From assembly GCA_963995525.1 (NCBI GenBank), contig OZ023206.1, forward strand, positions 40,921,769 through 40,985,768: a DNA stretch of 64,000 nucleotides, given 5' to 3'. The DNA comes from Escarpia spicata. Its lineage: Eukaryota > Annelida > Polychaeta > Sabellida > Siboglinidae. Under the pieces are notes generated by a model. The model had not been told where the DNA came from and made no database searches. It saw only the letters and a list, made by a program, of their open reading frames with translations. This document shows positions 47,129 to 59,990 of the stretch, piece after piece (the first letter of the stretch is position 1; each line of letters begins with the position of its first letter). The position numbers were made by a program, and so were the translations under genes.

Positions 47129-47296
47129 ATATATAGCACAGTATCTAGGCCTTAGGACAGCTCAGTGTGTTTTACACATTACTCCAGATCGGTACAATTG
47201 AGCATCATCTCAATTTCTCTGGAAAGGATTCAACCATGCTGCTATTACTGCATAAATGCTATTCATATACAAATGTCAACCACTGCCTATAGCTAG
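47129..47296 (-). mobile_element. SINE fragment (body and 3' part)
   Basis: A diverged copy without the tRNA-like head: cacagtatctaggccttag, catcatctcaatttctctgg, caaccatgctgctattactg (plus sense). Confidence 0.7.
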
Positions 47297-49259
47297 AGAG
47301 CCCACTGGTCTCCACAAAATAATCTCATTGGGACCTCCACAAAACTGTTTTGGGTCATGAACCCCATGGCTTTGGGGTTAAATAAATGCAGGAGATGAAA
47401 AGCTTGTTGGGACTCTCGGTAGTAGAAGTATGACAACTGACAAAGCAGTGGATGACTATTCAAGGTGTATATTCCAAGATAACATTGTTATATAATGCAG
47501 AAATGTGTTCTAAATTTTAAAAAGTGGTATTGCACTACCCATGTTGTAGCAGGTAGGGAGGACGGAGAACTGTCATGCTAGGATCATCATTCACTGCCCA
47601 GAGGCATACATAGTCCTAAATCCGGCGCTGACATCAAAAATAAGAAAAATACACCCCAACGTATTAAAAACAGCCGATATTGATTGTTCATCATGGCGTG
47701 AAAAAAATACCCATCGCAACATGCAAACACCTGCTTAGTCATGGAGATACCATGTCATGACGGCGTCCTGGGAGATAAGATGACAACACTGACACCCAGC
47801 AAATCATCATGAATATGTACAAAATGGAACCGCTGCAGCAGTTCAGCAGAGTTCTTGGCGAGAAAAACATCGCGTGATGCGATAGACACATGCTCACAAA
47901 GATGTCACGCAATATTGAAAATGCAGTGACCAGGTAAGGTGTTCTGACAATAATGCGGCACTGAAATAGGCATGCTATGACATGATGGTGTTACGTCCAG
48001 AAATGGAGTGATTATACGACAAATGTAATTACTAATAACATGTATGATTAGAGTTGTATTACTTAGAAAATGAATGTAATTGATTATGATTACTTTTGCA
48101 TGTAATGTTTACAACCATGATTACACTAATAGCTTAACCTTTATCTTTGTAATATTTACAGGTTCCTGGCTATTACAAGATGTATGATAACATGATAACT
48201 GCTAAAACTGTTAACAGACGCAAATGAATATGCGTTTTAATGGAATAAACCCATATCTGACTGATTGTGTTGTAGCCATGAACTGGGCACTAAAAAGCCA
48301 GTATAAATATACAAACAAAAATTGTAATCAATGACTACAATTACGTTGACAAAATAATAGCGTATGATTACAATTATGCTGTGTTTTGGCCCAAATAATT
48401 GTGTATAGGTATACAAATTTAAAAATTGTCAACAATTATACACGATTACCGAGTGCAATTCTCCAATCTGTGAACATGAAAAGCATTATATCATATGAGG
48501 ATTACATGATGATGAAACTAATCACATGCACTGGACACCACCACAACATGTAACACCTACTTGACAGCCACTCCTTTAATGCTTGCACTACTGCACGCGA
48601 CACAGTCAATATCAATGGCGCTATTCACCACCTACTGACAACACAGGCCAGACACAAGTCTCTGGTCAACCTTAGAACACATCTTCACTGCTGTGAACCC
48701 CAACACTCCACTGACAATAGCACTGTGTTGTCCAGACCCAGTCTATCAAATATTTATGGCACGCGCACAGAGTTCCCCTGCTGTCAGCTATGGAATCTTC
48801 GCACCAGTAATAACCCCAGGCTATGCATGCGTGCTGCATGTTCTAGTGACATTTGCGTGCGCTGTCAGCCCTCAGCTGTGCATTACCAATGTGTTTACAA
48901 ATTTAGAAAAGACAATTACTCGAGTTAGCAGGAACCATTAGTGCTGAGATCTGGAGGAAATACTTGTCAATGGGATCCAGGGAACCTCATGTGGAGTCCT
49001 CCCTCAGATGTCTGTCAGGGAACATCCTATGGAGGCATGGATTATGTTTATTATGTGATGTTAATCATTCTGGCAGGTTTATGTTCTGTCATGTTTTGTG
49101 TTAATTAAATAGGATGATGTTGTAATTTTGTGTAGTTGTGTGTATATCTTTATGATAGGTTCAATTCTTATAACAAGAACACATATTATTTATTTTAAAA
49201 ATAGACACTAGTATCTCATTCAATGATGACTGCTTTAATTATTCCTCCTCATTTCTTCC
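47297..49259. other. Non-coding segment
   Basis: A CAG|GTAAGG donor-like site at about 47934 follows a short frame starting ATGCTCACAAAGATG (about 17 codons); too little to call. Frames at 48693-48941 have no domain. Confidence 0.35.
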
Positions 49260-49532
49260 TAAACATCTGTAGTTTTTCTATATACATGTTTTTTTCCCTC
49301 TCCTCGTATCTCTCAAACTTTCCCTGAAATCACATCTCGCTCTCTTCCTCTCTCCCCGTCTTCTTCCCCTCACTGTCTCTCCTTCTATTTCCCTTTCTCT
49401 CTCCCTCTCTCCTATTTCGCTGTCTCTTCCCCTCCCATCTTCCCCTCTCCCATCTCCCTATTTCATTCTCCATCAACCTCTGCTTCTCTCTTCTTTCACT
49501 TCTCCTCCCCTCTTCTCTCCCTTCCCTTTCTT

Positions 49533-49568
<36 letters not shown>

Positions 49569-49975
49569 CTTTCCCTCCCGTTCTCTGTCTCCCCCTCTTT
49601 CTCTCTCCCCTCTCCCTCACCCCCTCTCTCTCTCCCACTCTCACTCCCCCCTCTCTCTCTCCCTCTCTCTTCCCCCTTTCTCTCTCCCCCTCTCACGCTC
49701 CCCTCTCCCTCACCCCCCCTCTCTCTCCCCCTAACCCTCCCACCCTCTCTCCCCCTTCCCTTCTACCCTCTCTCTCCCTCTCTCTCCCCTCCCCCTCTCC
49801 CTCCCTCCTTCTCTCCCTCTCCCCCTCTCCCTCTCTCCCTTTCTCCCTCTCTCCCCCTCTCACCCACTCCATCTCTCTCCCTGTCTCATGCTCTCCCTCT
49901 CCCCCTGTCCATCCCTCTCCCCCTGTCCATCCTCCCCCCATCCATCCCTCTCCCTCTCGTCTTCCAGGCTCCATC
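49260..49975. repeat. ~700-bp polypyrimidine (TC/CCT)n tract
   Basis: CT-rich with ctctccc, ccctct and a pure (TC)n core at about 49538-49566. The minus-strand Arg/Glu/Gly frames are artefacts. Confidence 0.97.
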
Positions 49976-50176
49976 TTTTATGTCTTACAGTATAATGTTT
50001 ATGTGACTCTTGTTAATTTATGAATAAATTTTTTTATTTTGTAAATTAATTAATTTATAACTAATTTATATATTATTTTAATTGTTTTTTATAATGTTTC
50101 TATATTGTGAGCGCATTGATTAACTATTAGTTAGAGATCGCGCAGTAAAAGAACCTTTATTATTATTATTATTATG
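49976..50176 (+). mobile_element. Retroelement 3' end with (TTA)n tail
   Basis: It ends ATTGTGAGCGC.., then TTAGAGATCGCGCAGTAAAA, then GAACCTTTATTATTATTATT. GCGC followed by a TTA-repeat tail is typical of 3' ends of CR1/L2-like LINEs and related SINEs. The 5' part is unclear and may start beyond the TC tract. Confidence 0.5.
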
Positions 50177-51785
50177 ACCTTCTCACTGCTTGTCCAGGGT
50201 CTGACTTCAATAACCACAACCCAGGGTCTGGCCTTGATAACCACAACCCTGGATTTCCAGCAGGAGTTGGCAATTACACACAGAAGAACACGATATTGCT
50301 TGGCTGGAAGCTACAGTTTCCGTAATATCAACACCCACATTCCTATGGCATGTAATGGTTGCCCATACATGTAGGTGGCTTATTATTAAACCCACACCAT
50401 AACGAAACATGGAAAGTGCATTTACGCTGCTAAAAAACTTTGGGTAAGATCGCATTATACATTGTGTTATTACAGGGAATGCCAGATAAGATCACAGCAA
50501 ATAACAGAGTATAGGAACCTTTGATATGCCCAATAACAGCATTCAGGAACCCTCGATACGTCCCCCTACGTAGAAAAAAAAAAAATTTTATCTGACCCAA
50601 ATAATACTTATTGAAACTATAACTATCGATGTATTCAGTCACCTAACAGTAATGAAATTTTCATCTGTCTAAAAATATAGGTACTGAAAAGTCATTCACA
50701 GAAACGTGTTTGCAAATTTATGAACATGAATGATTCTTGATGTGTCTCATTTGACTAGCCATGCTATTAATAGGGCTTTGTAATGACATTAGTGATGAGT
50801 TATACTTTATAAAAGATCACTAATAATTGGTGTCTGATTACACAGGAGCAAAGACATTTTTTCTTTGATTAATAAAATAATTAATTTTGTAAATTTTTAC
50901 AGTGTCCGAATCATAGAATAATTACGCTACATCTCGTTATGCAATGACCTAATCTGACTGAAAATGCTTTGTCTGACCAATTACAAGGTATGTAGGAAAA
51001 CATGGTCAGAATAATAAGACTTCTCTAAGATTTTCATGGTTGCCCCTACTGAGACGTCACCAATAAATGGAATTAAAATAAATAAACTGGTCAAATATGT
51101 TAAATTCTTCCAACAAGTACATTATTGTGAATATATAAAAATGAACAAAATCGTGTAACTAGAAATGCAAAATGTAAAATACCATGTCCTTGGTCATGTA
51201 TGCGTGCATGCATACATGCGTGCATGTATATAATATGTGGTTATATATGTGGTTATATGTCAATGAGGCACCTTTTAGAATATATAGCGTTGATCACAGT
51301 TGCCATTTAAAATTTTGCAGTTTGGTACTGTGCATGTTTTTTACCCTATAACATTTTAGAGTTGATGGGCTCCATTATATGTAGCAAGAATGGCTAAATG
51401 AGGAGGGGATGATCAAAAAAATGCCAAGCTTTGAATCACATAACAAATTTGAGACATGAAGCATCACAGCTGCATTCAAAATGCTAGTCATATAACAGTA
51501 TGCTCACTGACAAACCTGAATTATTTATCATCAGTTATTTAGGATGTAGGGTCTGTGCTGGAAATCTGTGGGGTTTTGAACATGACACTGCTCTCTGCAT
51601 GTTGTGGTAAACCATGAACCACAGGAAGCGTTTTCCTCTAAAAAGTACCTTTAATAATAAAGAAGCACTATGATAAATGATTGCATTTTACTGTAGTCTA
51701 TAATTAGAAAGAAAACTAACACTGTCTATCAACTGTTGTCTAGTTTTCAGTCAAGTCTTTCATAACAAAGATCAACATTCATATC
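50177..51785. other. Non-coding segment
   Basis: 50200-50263 has a 28-base duplication (cagggtctg.c.t.aataacc, then acaac). Otherwise AT-rich with nothing supported. Confidence 0.45.
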
Positions 51786-51927
51786 CTGTATCACAAAGAT
51801 TTTGGGCCGTATCATCTATCACAAAGACCTTGGGCAATGTATCCTCTCTATCACAAAGATCTTGGGCCATATCATCTATCACAAAGATCGTGGGCCATAT
51901 TTGGTATCTCAAATACCTTGGGCCAAT
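51786..51927. repeat. 28-bp tandem repeat, ~5 copies
   Basis: Unit atcacaaagatcttgggcca + tatcatct. Starts lie near 51791, 51819, 51851 and 51879, with a degraded fifth copy. Confidence 0.93.
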
Positions 51928-52354
51928 CGCCATCCCAAAGAAGTCGGACCAAATCCTCCATCACTGTGCATTGTATCAAGCCCACTGGTGCTGTTGTGAC
52001 TGTTGTTATTGATATAATGGCTCCAAAGGCAGTCATTAATGAGGTTATGGATTGCAGCCTGCAGGAGAATTGGCCCAGACCACAAATGAGACTGGATATT
52101 ACACTCAGACAATATCTTAATGATAGGTGTAATAAATCCAGGTGATAAAAGGAGCAGCATTGCTGTGCATGGACATGTCTAATTAGCGAGATGTGCAATC
52201 AACTGTAGGTAATAGGTTTATTTATTGTGTGTGGTGTGAGCACATGCTTAATTGTGGCAGTGCTGGAGACAGCTGGTGGACATTTACACTTCGAGAAACA
52301 CTCTCCCTCTTCCTGTTGCAAGGGTTCACAAGCATGTGTTGTGACATTATATTG

Positions 52355-52356
<2 letters not shown>
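51928..52356. other. Non-coding segment
   Basis: Nothing recognised. Confidence 0.35.

Positions 52357-52432
<76 letters not shown>
52357..52432. repeat. (GT)n microsatellite
   Basis: About 38 GT units. Confidence 0.98.
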
Positions 52433-52434
<2 letters not shown>

Positions 52435-52535
52435 ATGTGTGCATGCGGGTGGTGTGGATGTGGTGATGGTGGTGGGTGCGTGGTGTGTAGTCTGTAGGGT
52501 GTACATGTGTATGTATGTGTGAACCTCTACCACAA

Positions 52536-53032
52536 CTACCAAAACCACCACCACCACCACCACTACTTCCACCTGCACCACCACCACCACCACCACCACC
52601 ACCACCACAACCACCACCACCATCTCCACACCACCACCACCACCACCACCACTACCTCCACCATCACCATCACAACCACCACCACCACCACCACCATCAC
52701 CACCATCACCACCACCACCTCCACCACCACCACTACCACCACCATCACCACCACTACCTCCACCACTAACACTACCTCCACCATTACCACCACAACCACC
52801 ACAACCACCACCACCACCACCACTACCACCACCATCACAACCACCATCACAACCACAACCACCACCACCACCACCACTACCACCACTACCACCACCATCA
52901 CAACCACCATCACAACCACCACCATAACCATCACCACCACAATCACCACCACCACCACTACCACAAACACAACCTCCTCCACCACCACTATCACTACCAC
53001 CACCATCACAACCACCACCACCACCACGGACA
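52536..53032. repeat. ~500-bp (CCA)n-type array
   Basis: CCACCA interrupted by CTA, ATC and CAA triplets. The poly-Thr frame on plus, and the poly-Val and 301-codon Gly-rich frames on minus, come from the triplet period. Confidence 0.98.
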
Positions 53033-53607
53033 TCCCATGAATACATCAGCCATCCGGCAGCCAGACAAATACATCTTCCACCTCCTCTAGGTATAAAAAT
53101 ACCCCCACTTCCTGGCGACAGAGACAACCCAACACACCGGCCAGTCTAGGCCTCAACAGACATCCAGTGACACATAGCAGGAGTGAGACATGTTGCCTAT
53201 CAGGAAATAATGATGAAGTCCTATTAGAATCCTCTGTGCATGGCGAATTTAAACCCTCGATCAATCAGTGGGATCCCAGGTGGGATCGCAATCTCCACCG
53301 TCTAACTTCCCATACATCAGAGCTCTTCCCACATGGGACAAATGCCAAAACAGACTGGTCGCATAACAAACATGCCGCGTGTCAGAATGCATAACTACAC
53401 ATGTATAGGCATTTATATCAGTCACGCAAAATCACGCTTCTGAAATAGATTGGTAAACTTGCCAAGTGAAACAAAATGTATACAATTAATTTAAATACAG
53501 CTGTATATAATTTTATACTGTTCACTTTTTAAATATATGATTAATGTATACAATTTCACTTTTAGAAGCTACATAGGGAATTTGTTGTAAGTGGATTCGG
53601 GCTATAA
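53033..53607. other. Non-coding segment
   Basis: No gene supported. Confidence 0.35.
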
Positions 53608-53842
53608 ATGGTGTGGTTGTACAGTTGTTAAAGGCAGGACTCTCTAACAAGAGGGCCAGGTTTTAAACCTTCTTGCAACAAATTTATTTACTTCATGTTG
53701 CCTTAGTTCACTAAACTGTATAATTGAGTATCTGGCTACAAATAGTGGTGGAGATATAGAAATTAATAGTTTTTGTGCAGTAATTACAACGTGGCTGATT
53801 GCTTCCCAGAACAGTTTAGATTGTTTGATCCATTGTGCTTTT
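53608..53842 (+). mobile_element. tRNA-derived SINE, old copy
   Basis: Plus-strand copy with a degraded head (gttgtacagttgttaaaggc; B box now ggttttaaacc) and recognisable body (ttagttcactaaactgtata, gagtatctggctacaaatag, cgtggctgattgcttcccag). Confidence 0.7.
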
Positions 53843-54860
53843 TTTTAACCTGTTTTCCACATGGGATCTAGGCCATATATGACAACAAGACAAAACATTT
53901 TTTATATAAAATGTGATGGGAATATCTTTCTAAAACAATCTCTAAAACACATAAAAACATATATTATAAAGTATACAAATACCCGTTGTACCAGGTATTT
54001 GTATACAGTTTGTACCGTGTTTTTAAGTTGTTAAAGATACAAAGACAGACACACATTTATTTAAACAAAGTTGTTTATATAATAATTTTTTTTAAATATA
54101 TTATGGTAAAATGTTGGTATATTATATATTTGAAAATTTTGAATATATGTGATATTTTGATTTTATAACTATTATTAAATACTGCATATTTTAGCTATAT
54201 ACATAATGATAAACTTTTGAATCACAGTAAGCTGTTGTGTTCATGTCAACTAAACTGAAGTAGACAGCGACATTGCCTCCGGGCGAATACGAGCCCTATC
54301 AAGATGCTAAGAACATGTGACATTTTAAGTATGTCATATCTAACAGGGGAAACTTGGTATTGAAAACGGAATACATCGCCTAATGGATCTTACTTGAACC
54401 TTTTAGACACTACATCCCCTGAAGGAGTTAGTCATAAATGTCTCAGCCTATTGATTTTTCAATGAAGATGATATTCTTAATTTTGGGAGTGCACAGGAAA
54501 TGGAGATGGTAATTCTACAAGGGCTAAGACCGAACAATATCGGCCAGAAAATGTCATTCATTCTTTCCCCAGCCTTTACTCATGCTCAATCTCTCCAATT
54601 TAATTTACATGTGGCAGCCAAAATAATCAAATTTCCACAGCATCTTTCATGCCATCTAAATGTCCAAATTGAACAAATTCAACTTGGGACGACCACCGCC
54701 TAAAACTGCTATTTATATTACAAGGTACAGGCTTGTAGCCAAACTGGATTGCCGTGGAGAATTATTCAGTGTTTCGAGAAGCTCTGGGTGTAATTCGATT
54801 GAAATTGTGAGAATAATTATGTTAGTTTAGTGAAGTGGAATAGTAACAACAGATGGAAGA
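53843..54860. other. AT-rich non-coding segment
   Basis: No gene recognised. ttgtaccaggtatttgtata / gtatacaaatacccgttgta at 53970-54015 form an imperfect hairpin. Confidence 0.4.
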
Positions 54861-55518
54861 TACAGTGCAATCTCGTTAATCCAGATTTGGATAATCCAGA
54901 AGCCTTGACATTCAGAATGAGTCATCATTTCAAGGGAACAGATTTTACAAACGTATCAAGCTCTACCTTGATACTCCAAAGCACGTGTATATTGTTATTG
55001 TTTTTTATGCTTGGGATGCCGATCTCACGTAAAGCATAATTTCAAAGTAATGACGCCAGGAAGTCGACAGCGCAATTGGCTTTCGCCAACTACCAGATGT
55101 AACGATTAATTTTTTTATTTGACGATTTAAAAACTAGTACACATTTTTATTAAACCAGCTGTGCACACTAGTTAAACTATTCACACATTAAACACCTAGA
55201 CATAAAAGAACCAGATTGACGATGGGTAAATCAACTGATTAACGACCTTTAAAAGTTTAATATACCCCGTTATATGAATGATTCATTTATTTGGAAACCT
55301 TGTTAATCTGGACACAGACACAATCACTGGGAACCAAAGTGTCCTGTTTGGAAACCTTGTTAGTCTGGATACAATCACTGGGGACCAAAGTGTCCTGTTT
55401 GGAAACCTTGCTAATCCAGGCACAATCACTGGGGATCAAAGTATCCTGTCTGGAAACCTTGTTAATCTGCACACAATCACTGGGAACAAAGTGTTCTGTC
55501 TAACGAGACTCCACTCTA
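54861..55518. mobile_element. Pogo-like MITE, 658 bp, with internal array
   Basis: The left end TACAGTGCAATCTCGTTAAT and the reverse-complemented right end TAGAGTGGAGTCTCGTTAGA match at 15 of 20 positions, including TCTCGTTA, and both start at TA. CAGTGnAATCTCGTTAAtCC is the usual end of pogo-type MITEs in marine invertebrates. The middle (55060-55240) shares sequence with repeat family R1. 55302-55500 is an array of about four ~50-bp units (see next entry). No transposase frame is present. Confidence 0.7.
55302..55500. repeat. ~50-bp array inside the MITE
   Basis: The unit contains ggaaaccttgttaatctgga, cacaatcactggggaccaaa and gtgtcctgttt, about four copies. The aaccttgttaatctgga part resembles the MITE's own terminal repeat (aatctcgttaatccaga), so the array may have grown from an end. 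Confidence 0.85.
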
Positions 55519-56260
55519 CATGATCATTCAATCAAGTGCCACATCTTCTGACCCCCTACCCAGTGTTCTTGCAACAGCATCCCTTATCTATTCGGGTCTG
55601 ATCAATCTGCAAATGGACCGTTAAACCCACTTTTACGAATGTAGGAGAGCGCTTGCATCAGAACCAAAGGATCAACTTTCCCCATTTAACACACTAATCA
55701 GCCGAGTCGTGTCAATGCAGCAGAAAAATCCATATCACAAATGCCAAATCCGTTCATTTCTCCGAAAATCAGCTGCCTCGAGCCACACAATTTTCTCTCT
55801 ATCGATATGCAATTTCAGCAAATTAGGACGTAACACATGAGAAATGGAAAACATAAAGCAATTTTCGGTTTACTTGTTATTGCATTCAAGAGATGGAGGA
55901 GGCGACAAATGGAGACCTTTAGTTCGTCTGCACAAGGCAGCAGTTACAAAAGTGAAGAAAGGTGGGGAGTTTATTTGCAGATAACGGGTGGAAAGTGGAA
56001 CAGCAAAGCATGAATTTCTTAATTCCTCCCTGGAGTATGCTGTCAGTGGGTGCACTAAGCTGCTGTGTACGCTTAAATTTACTGTCAGTTCACGAAAGGG
56101 AGCTGATGTGACTGTTTTAATAATCTGTGTGACAAACTGACATAGCCTACATAATGGATCATGAATATTAAATTTTGTTCAATGAAAAGTCATTAAATGT
56201 GTAAAATGTCAACTAGAATGAAGTTCCAATAGAGATATTTTTTCCTGATTTTGACAAATA
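55519..56260. other. Non-coding segment
   Basis: No gene supported. Confidence 0.4.
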
Positions 56261-57016
56261 TTTGGTGGTGGTTGTGGTTATGGAAGTAGTGGTTGTGGTT
56301 GTGGTGGTGGTAGTGGTGATAGTTGTGGTGGTTGTGTTGGTGGTGGTGGTGGTTGTGGTAGTTGTGGTGGTGATGGTGGTAGTTGTGGTAGTAGTGGTGG
56401 TTGTGTTGGTGGTGGTTGTGGTTATTGTGGTAGTTGTGGTGGTGGTTGTGGTAGTGGTTGTGGTGGTTGTGGTGGTTGTGGTGGTTGTGGTGGTTGTGGT
56501 GGTTGTGGTGGTTGTGGTGGTTGTGGTGGTTGTGGTGGTTGTGGTGGTTGTGGTGGTTGTGGTAGTTGTGGTGGTGATGGTGGTGGTTGTGGTGGTTGTG
56601 GTGGTTGTGGTGGTTGTGGTGGTTGTGGTGGTTGTGGTGGTTGTGGTGGTTGTGGTGGTTGTGGTAGTTGTGGTGGTGATGGTGGTGGTTGTGGTAGTGG
56701 TTGTGGTGGTTGTGGTGGTTGTTGTGGTAGTTGTGGTGGTTGTGGTGGTTGTGGTGGTTGTGGTGGTGATGGTGGTGGTTGTGGTAGTGGTTGTGGTGGT
56801 TGTGGTGGTTGTGGTGGTTGTGGTGGTTGTGGTGGTTGTGGTGGTTGTGGTGGTGATGGTTGTGGTGGTGGTGGTTGTGGTAGTGGTGGTGGTTGTGGTG
56901 GTGGTGGTGGTGGTGGTAGTGGTGGTGGTGGTGGTGGTTGTGGTGGTTGTGGTAGTGGTGGTGGTTGTTGTGGTGGTTGTGGTGGTTGTGGTGGTTGTGG
57001 TGGTTGTGGTGGTTGT
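56261..57016. repeat. ~750-bp (TGTGGTGGT)n minisatellite
   Basis: 9-bp units TTGTGGTGG with blocks ending ggtggtgatggtggt near 56570, 56677, 56765 and 56850, suggesting a roughly 100-bp higher-order unit. The poly-Val frame (plus) and the His/Asn and Pro/Gln frames of up to 347 codons (minus) are artefacts of the triplet period. Confidence 0.98.
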
Positions 57017-57216
57017 TCTGACAACAAGCAGCTGTCATCCACTCCCACATTGCTTCAACCACTATTTCTATGACAACTAAACGAGCACTTCTGGCATTCG
57101 TCAAGAACCTGGGACGTTTTATCAATGTTGACACACGATTTCTTAATGTCAATATATTCCCATATTTCACATGTGATGAGGGAATCTGATGATGCAGCAC
57201 AACATTTCCAAGAAGC

Positions 57217-57271
57217 CAACCTGGGCGGGCCTTCAACCTGGGCGGGCCTTCAACCTGGGCGGGCCTTCAAC
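57217..57271. repeat. 17-bp tandem repeat, 3 copies
   Basis: caacctgggcgggcctt repeated three times without mismatch, GC-rich in an AT-rich setting. Confidence 0.97.
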
Positions 57272-58103
57272 ACCTGCTCATGTCTCATGTCAATCAATGT
57301 CACATATGGATCTTCAACATGAGAAATTTCCTGAGATTAGTCTGAGCCAAAAGACATGCTAGAAGCGTCAATGTTTCAAGGACACGTTTCTTTAGCGGTA
57401 AATTGACCTTTAAAAGTAACTCATCTGTGGCATTAAGATGCATCAAGACATTGACAGATTGCCTTTTAGGTACGTATCTTATGTCAAGAGGCACCACCTT
57501 GTGGTCGGTAAACCTTCATCCTTTTTTAAAGTTCTTTGTAATGTTGACATGATCTAAGATTAATTTTAAATAACTCCTTGATCTTGTTCACTGCCGCAAA
57601 AATCTGTCCATTCATGAGGAATTACTTAATATTTGCTTTTCCAGTTACCTGATTGACCCTGTTAAATGTAGCTGAACGAATAAAAAGTGACTCAAGAAGG
57701 TCTTACAACATGACATGGATTATACATTGATCATTACTTGTGGCACTGTCTAAATGAAAGCAAAGGAGATTCAACTGAAATCTGAAATAAATCATGTTTA
57801 CAAATGGAAACACATATATATGTTAATCTGAAAGGCCTTACAATTCACATCACTGTTGATAGGATATTATACAGCATATATAATATATAGAACTGTCCAG
57901 TGGTATCCACATAATATACTGACCAACAAAATGTTTACCAAAGTATGTGGGCTATGTCATATAGATATTTAGGGTTATTCACAAGTTTCCATCTTGAAAT
58001 GTATTAAACTTTTGTAGTGGTACATCACAAAAAAAAACCTGTGAGATGAGGTGGTTATGTTTCTGTAATACTCATTTATAATAGTTTTTGATGATACATT
58101 GTA
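57272..58103. other. AT-rich non-coding segment
   Basis: Nothing recognised. Confidence 0.4.
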
Positions 58104-58113
58104 GAGAAAGTGA

Positions 58114-58152
<39 letters not shown>

Positions 58153-58159
58153 AGAGAGA

Positions 58160-58212
<53 letters not shown>

Positions 58213-58245
58213 AGAGAGAGAGAGAGGAAGAGAGGGAGAGAGGGA

Positions 58246-58288
<43 letters not shown>

Positions 58289-58300
58289 GGGGGAGGAAGA

Positions 58301-58347
<47 letters not shown>

Positions 58348-58348
58348 A
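58104..58348. repeat. (GA)n tract with G runs
   Basis: GA blocks separated by G8, G8, G15 and G11 runs. The frames are artefacts. Confidence 0.97.
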
Positions 58349-59313
58349 GCTACCAAACCTGCTATGTAATTATACGATATATATTAAACTGTACAGTATT
58401 ACAATGAATTACTTATTGTCTAAACTAGCTACTACTTTTAATGCACTCCCAATTGGTAGCTCCTGGGGCCAGTGGTCCAAGGAAGTGTATTACCATAGAA
58501 TGGACCTCGCCACCTGGGAGGTGTGATCTATGACTATGCTGTTACAATATGCCAAAGTTAACCATAAACTTATTAGTATACGACTAGAGTTACATTATGA
58601 ATAATAATGTATTGTTCCAGCAGTGCCGCATAAATCTGCAGTGTGGCGCCACTGCAATTTACTTTTCTCAAAACAGGAATCTCGACAAGTTGAGTTGAAA
58701 TCCTTTCACTGAGAGCAAGTCAGGCCTACTCCTCTAAATCATTCACGATTCAGTGTATTTCTGACACTCTCAGTAGCCTATGTTATTATATTTTGTAAAC
58801 AGCTGTACTATTATTCACACGTGTCGTAAAATCATAGAACAGTTGTAGTGTAAATATGTGATGTAGGCCCACTTGCCTTCAGCCCAGGCTTCGATTTCAG
58901 CTTCGTCTTCGTAGTGTGCTTTTTACTAATACGACTCTGGCTGTAGACAGTTACTGTAGTCAGTACGTGTCGTGGAGGAAAAAAAACTGTTGTTTGTGTC
59001 AAGATTAGTAAAATAACGAATCTAGCTGCAAAATTAGTATAAAAAACACTTAGTATTGATTACCGTGATGCCGCTTCCGCCGTCGCTCTGTTGCATTGGT
59101 GACACCTTTGGTGGCGTAGTAGTCAGGCAGACAACAGGCCTTTTTAGGCTGTAACTAGAAATCGAGGATGCACTTTGTTTTTGACGGATTATTGACAACA
59201 AGGGTGTCCAGAAACAGAATCAGCCGGGTGCCACCTTTGCACCCTTGAGCATTTTTTTTAATTTGCGTAAATCCAATAGGGCCGCCTCCATATAAGTATT
59301 TTCATCATCATTT
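58349..59313. other. Non-coding segment
   Basis: No gene. 58630-58680 (gccgcataaatctgcagtgt, ggcgccactgcaat) and 59215-59285 (ggtgccacctttgcaccc) look like pieces of DNA transposons, but no ends could be matched. Confidence 0.35.
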
Positions 59314-59350
59314 TACATCCAATTGTAGTTGGAATTTCACAATGACTCTA
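59314..59350. repeat. Target site duplication, left copy (37 bp)
   Basis: tacatccaattgtagttgga + atttcacaatgactcta. The partner is at 59991-60027. Confidence 0.8.
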
Positions 59351-59829
59351 AATAATCTCTTCAATAATCGTCCGTTACCTTATACTATTAACTGCAAATA
59401 TCTGGGTCATATAATTAACAATAATCTTACTGACAAAGACGACATTGCCAGACAGAAAATATGCCTATATGCTCAGGCCAACGTCTTAGCACGAACATTT
59501 CGTCTTTGCAGCTCTACCATTAAAACTTCCCTATTTCTCTCTTACTGTGGTACTATGTACACCTCAAGCCTTTGGTGTAAATAAAAAAAAACAGAGTTTG
59601 AAAAGTATACTGTTGGCTATAACAACAGTTTTATAATTTTATAGAATTTGTCATCACGCTGTAGTGCAAGTTTTATGTTTGCTACAAACTGTGTTAAATC
59701 TTTTAATGAACGTATTTGTTCATCCATATATAGCTTATTATGTCGTCTTCAACAGTCTGAAAATCCTTTTTTTTTATTATGTGTAAATATTGGACTACCC
59801 AGTTGTATACTTAAAAGTTGAACGCACAT

Positions 59830-59860
<31 letters not shown>

Positions 59861-59990
59861 TTATTAACCATGTATTTTTTATTTCACGTCTGTCTACATC
59901 TTTGTATTTTATTTATTTATTACTTTTTATTTTACCTGTATTGTATGTACATATGGACTTTTGTCTGAAATAAAAACATGATTATTATTA
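59351..59990 (+). mobile_element. 5'-truncated LINE insertion with target duplication
   Basis: It encodes the C-terminus of a CR1/Rex-like RT: CKYLGHIINN, TDKDDIARQ, ANVLARTFRLCSST, then YCGTMYTSSLW, followed by frameshifted downstream sequence (about 59640-59765) and an AT-rich 3' UTR ending in (ATT)n. The flanks 59314-59350 and 59991-60027 are the same 37-base word with 5 mismatches, a long target site duplication. The apparent ATG at 59342 lies in the host duplication, not in the element. Confidence 0.85.

Noticed and set aside
47820..47940. Short ATG frame ending at CAG|GTAAGG
   Set aside because: Only about 17 codons, with no hydrophobic leader or conserved motif; too weak for a first exon call.
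52222..53127. 301-codon Gly-rich minus frame and 177-codon Thr-rich plus frame
   Set aside because: Produced by the (CCA)n and (GT)n repeats; no domain outside the repeat.
56193..57236. 347-codon minus-strand frame rich in His and Asn, with a 208-codon Pro/Gln frame in another register
   Set aside because: All frames across the 9-bp GGT array stay open because the unit is a multiple of three. The translations are pure repeat and the ends have no gene context.
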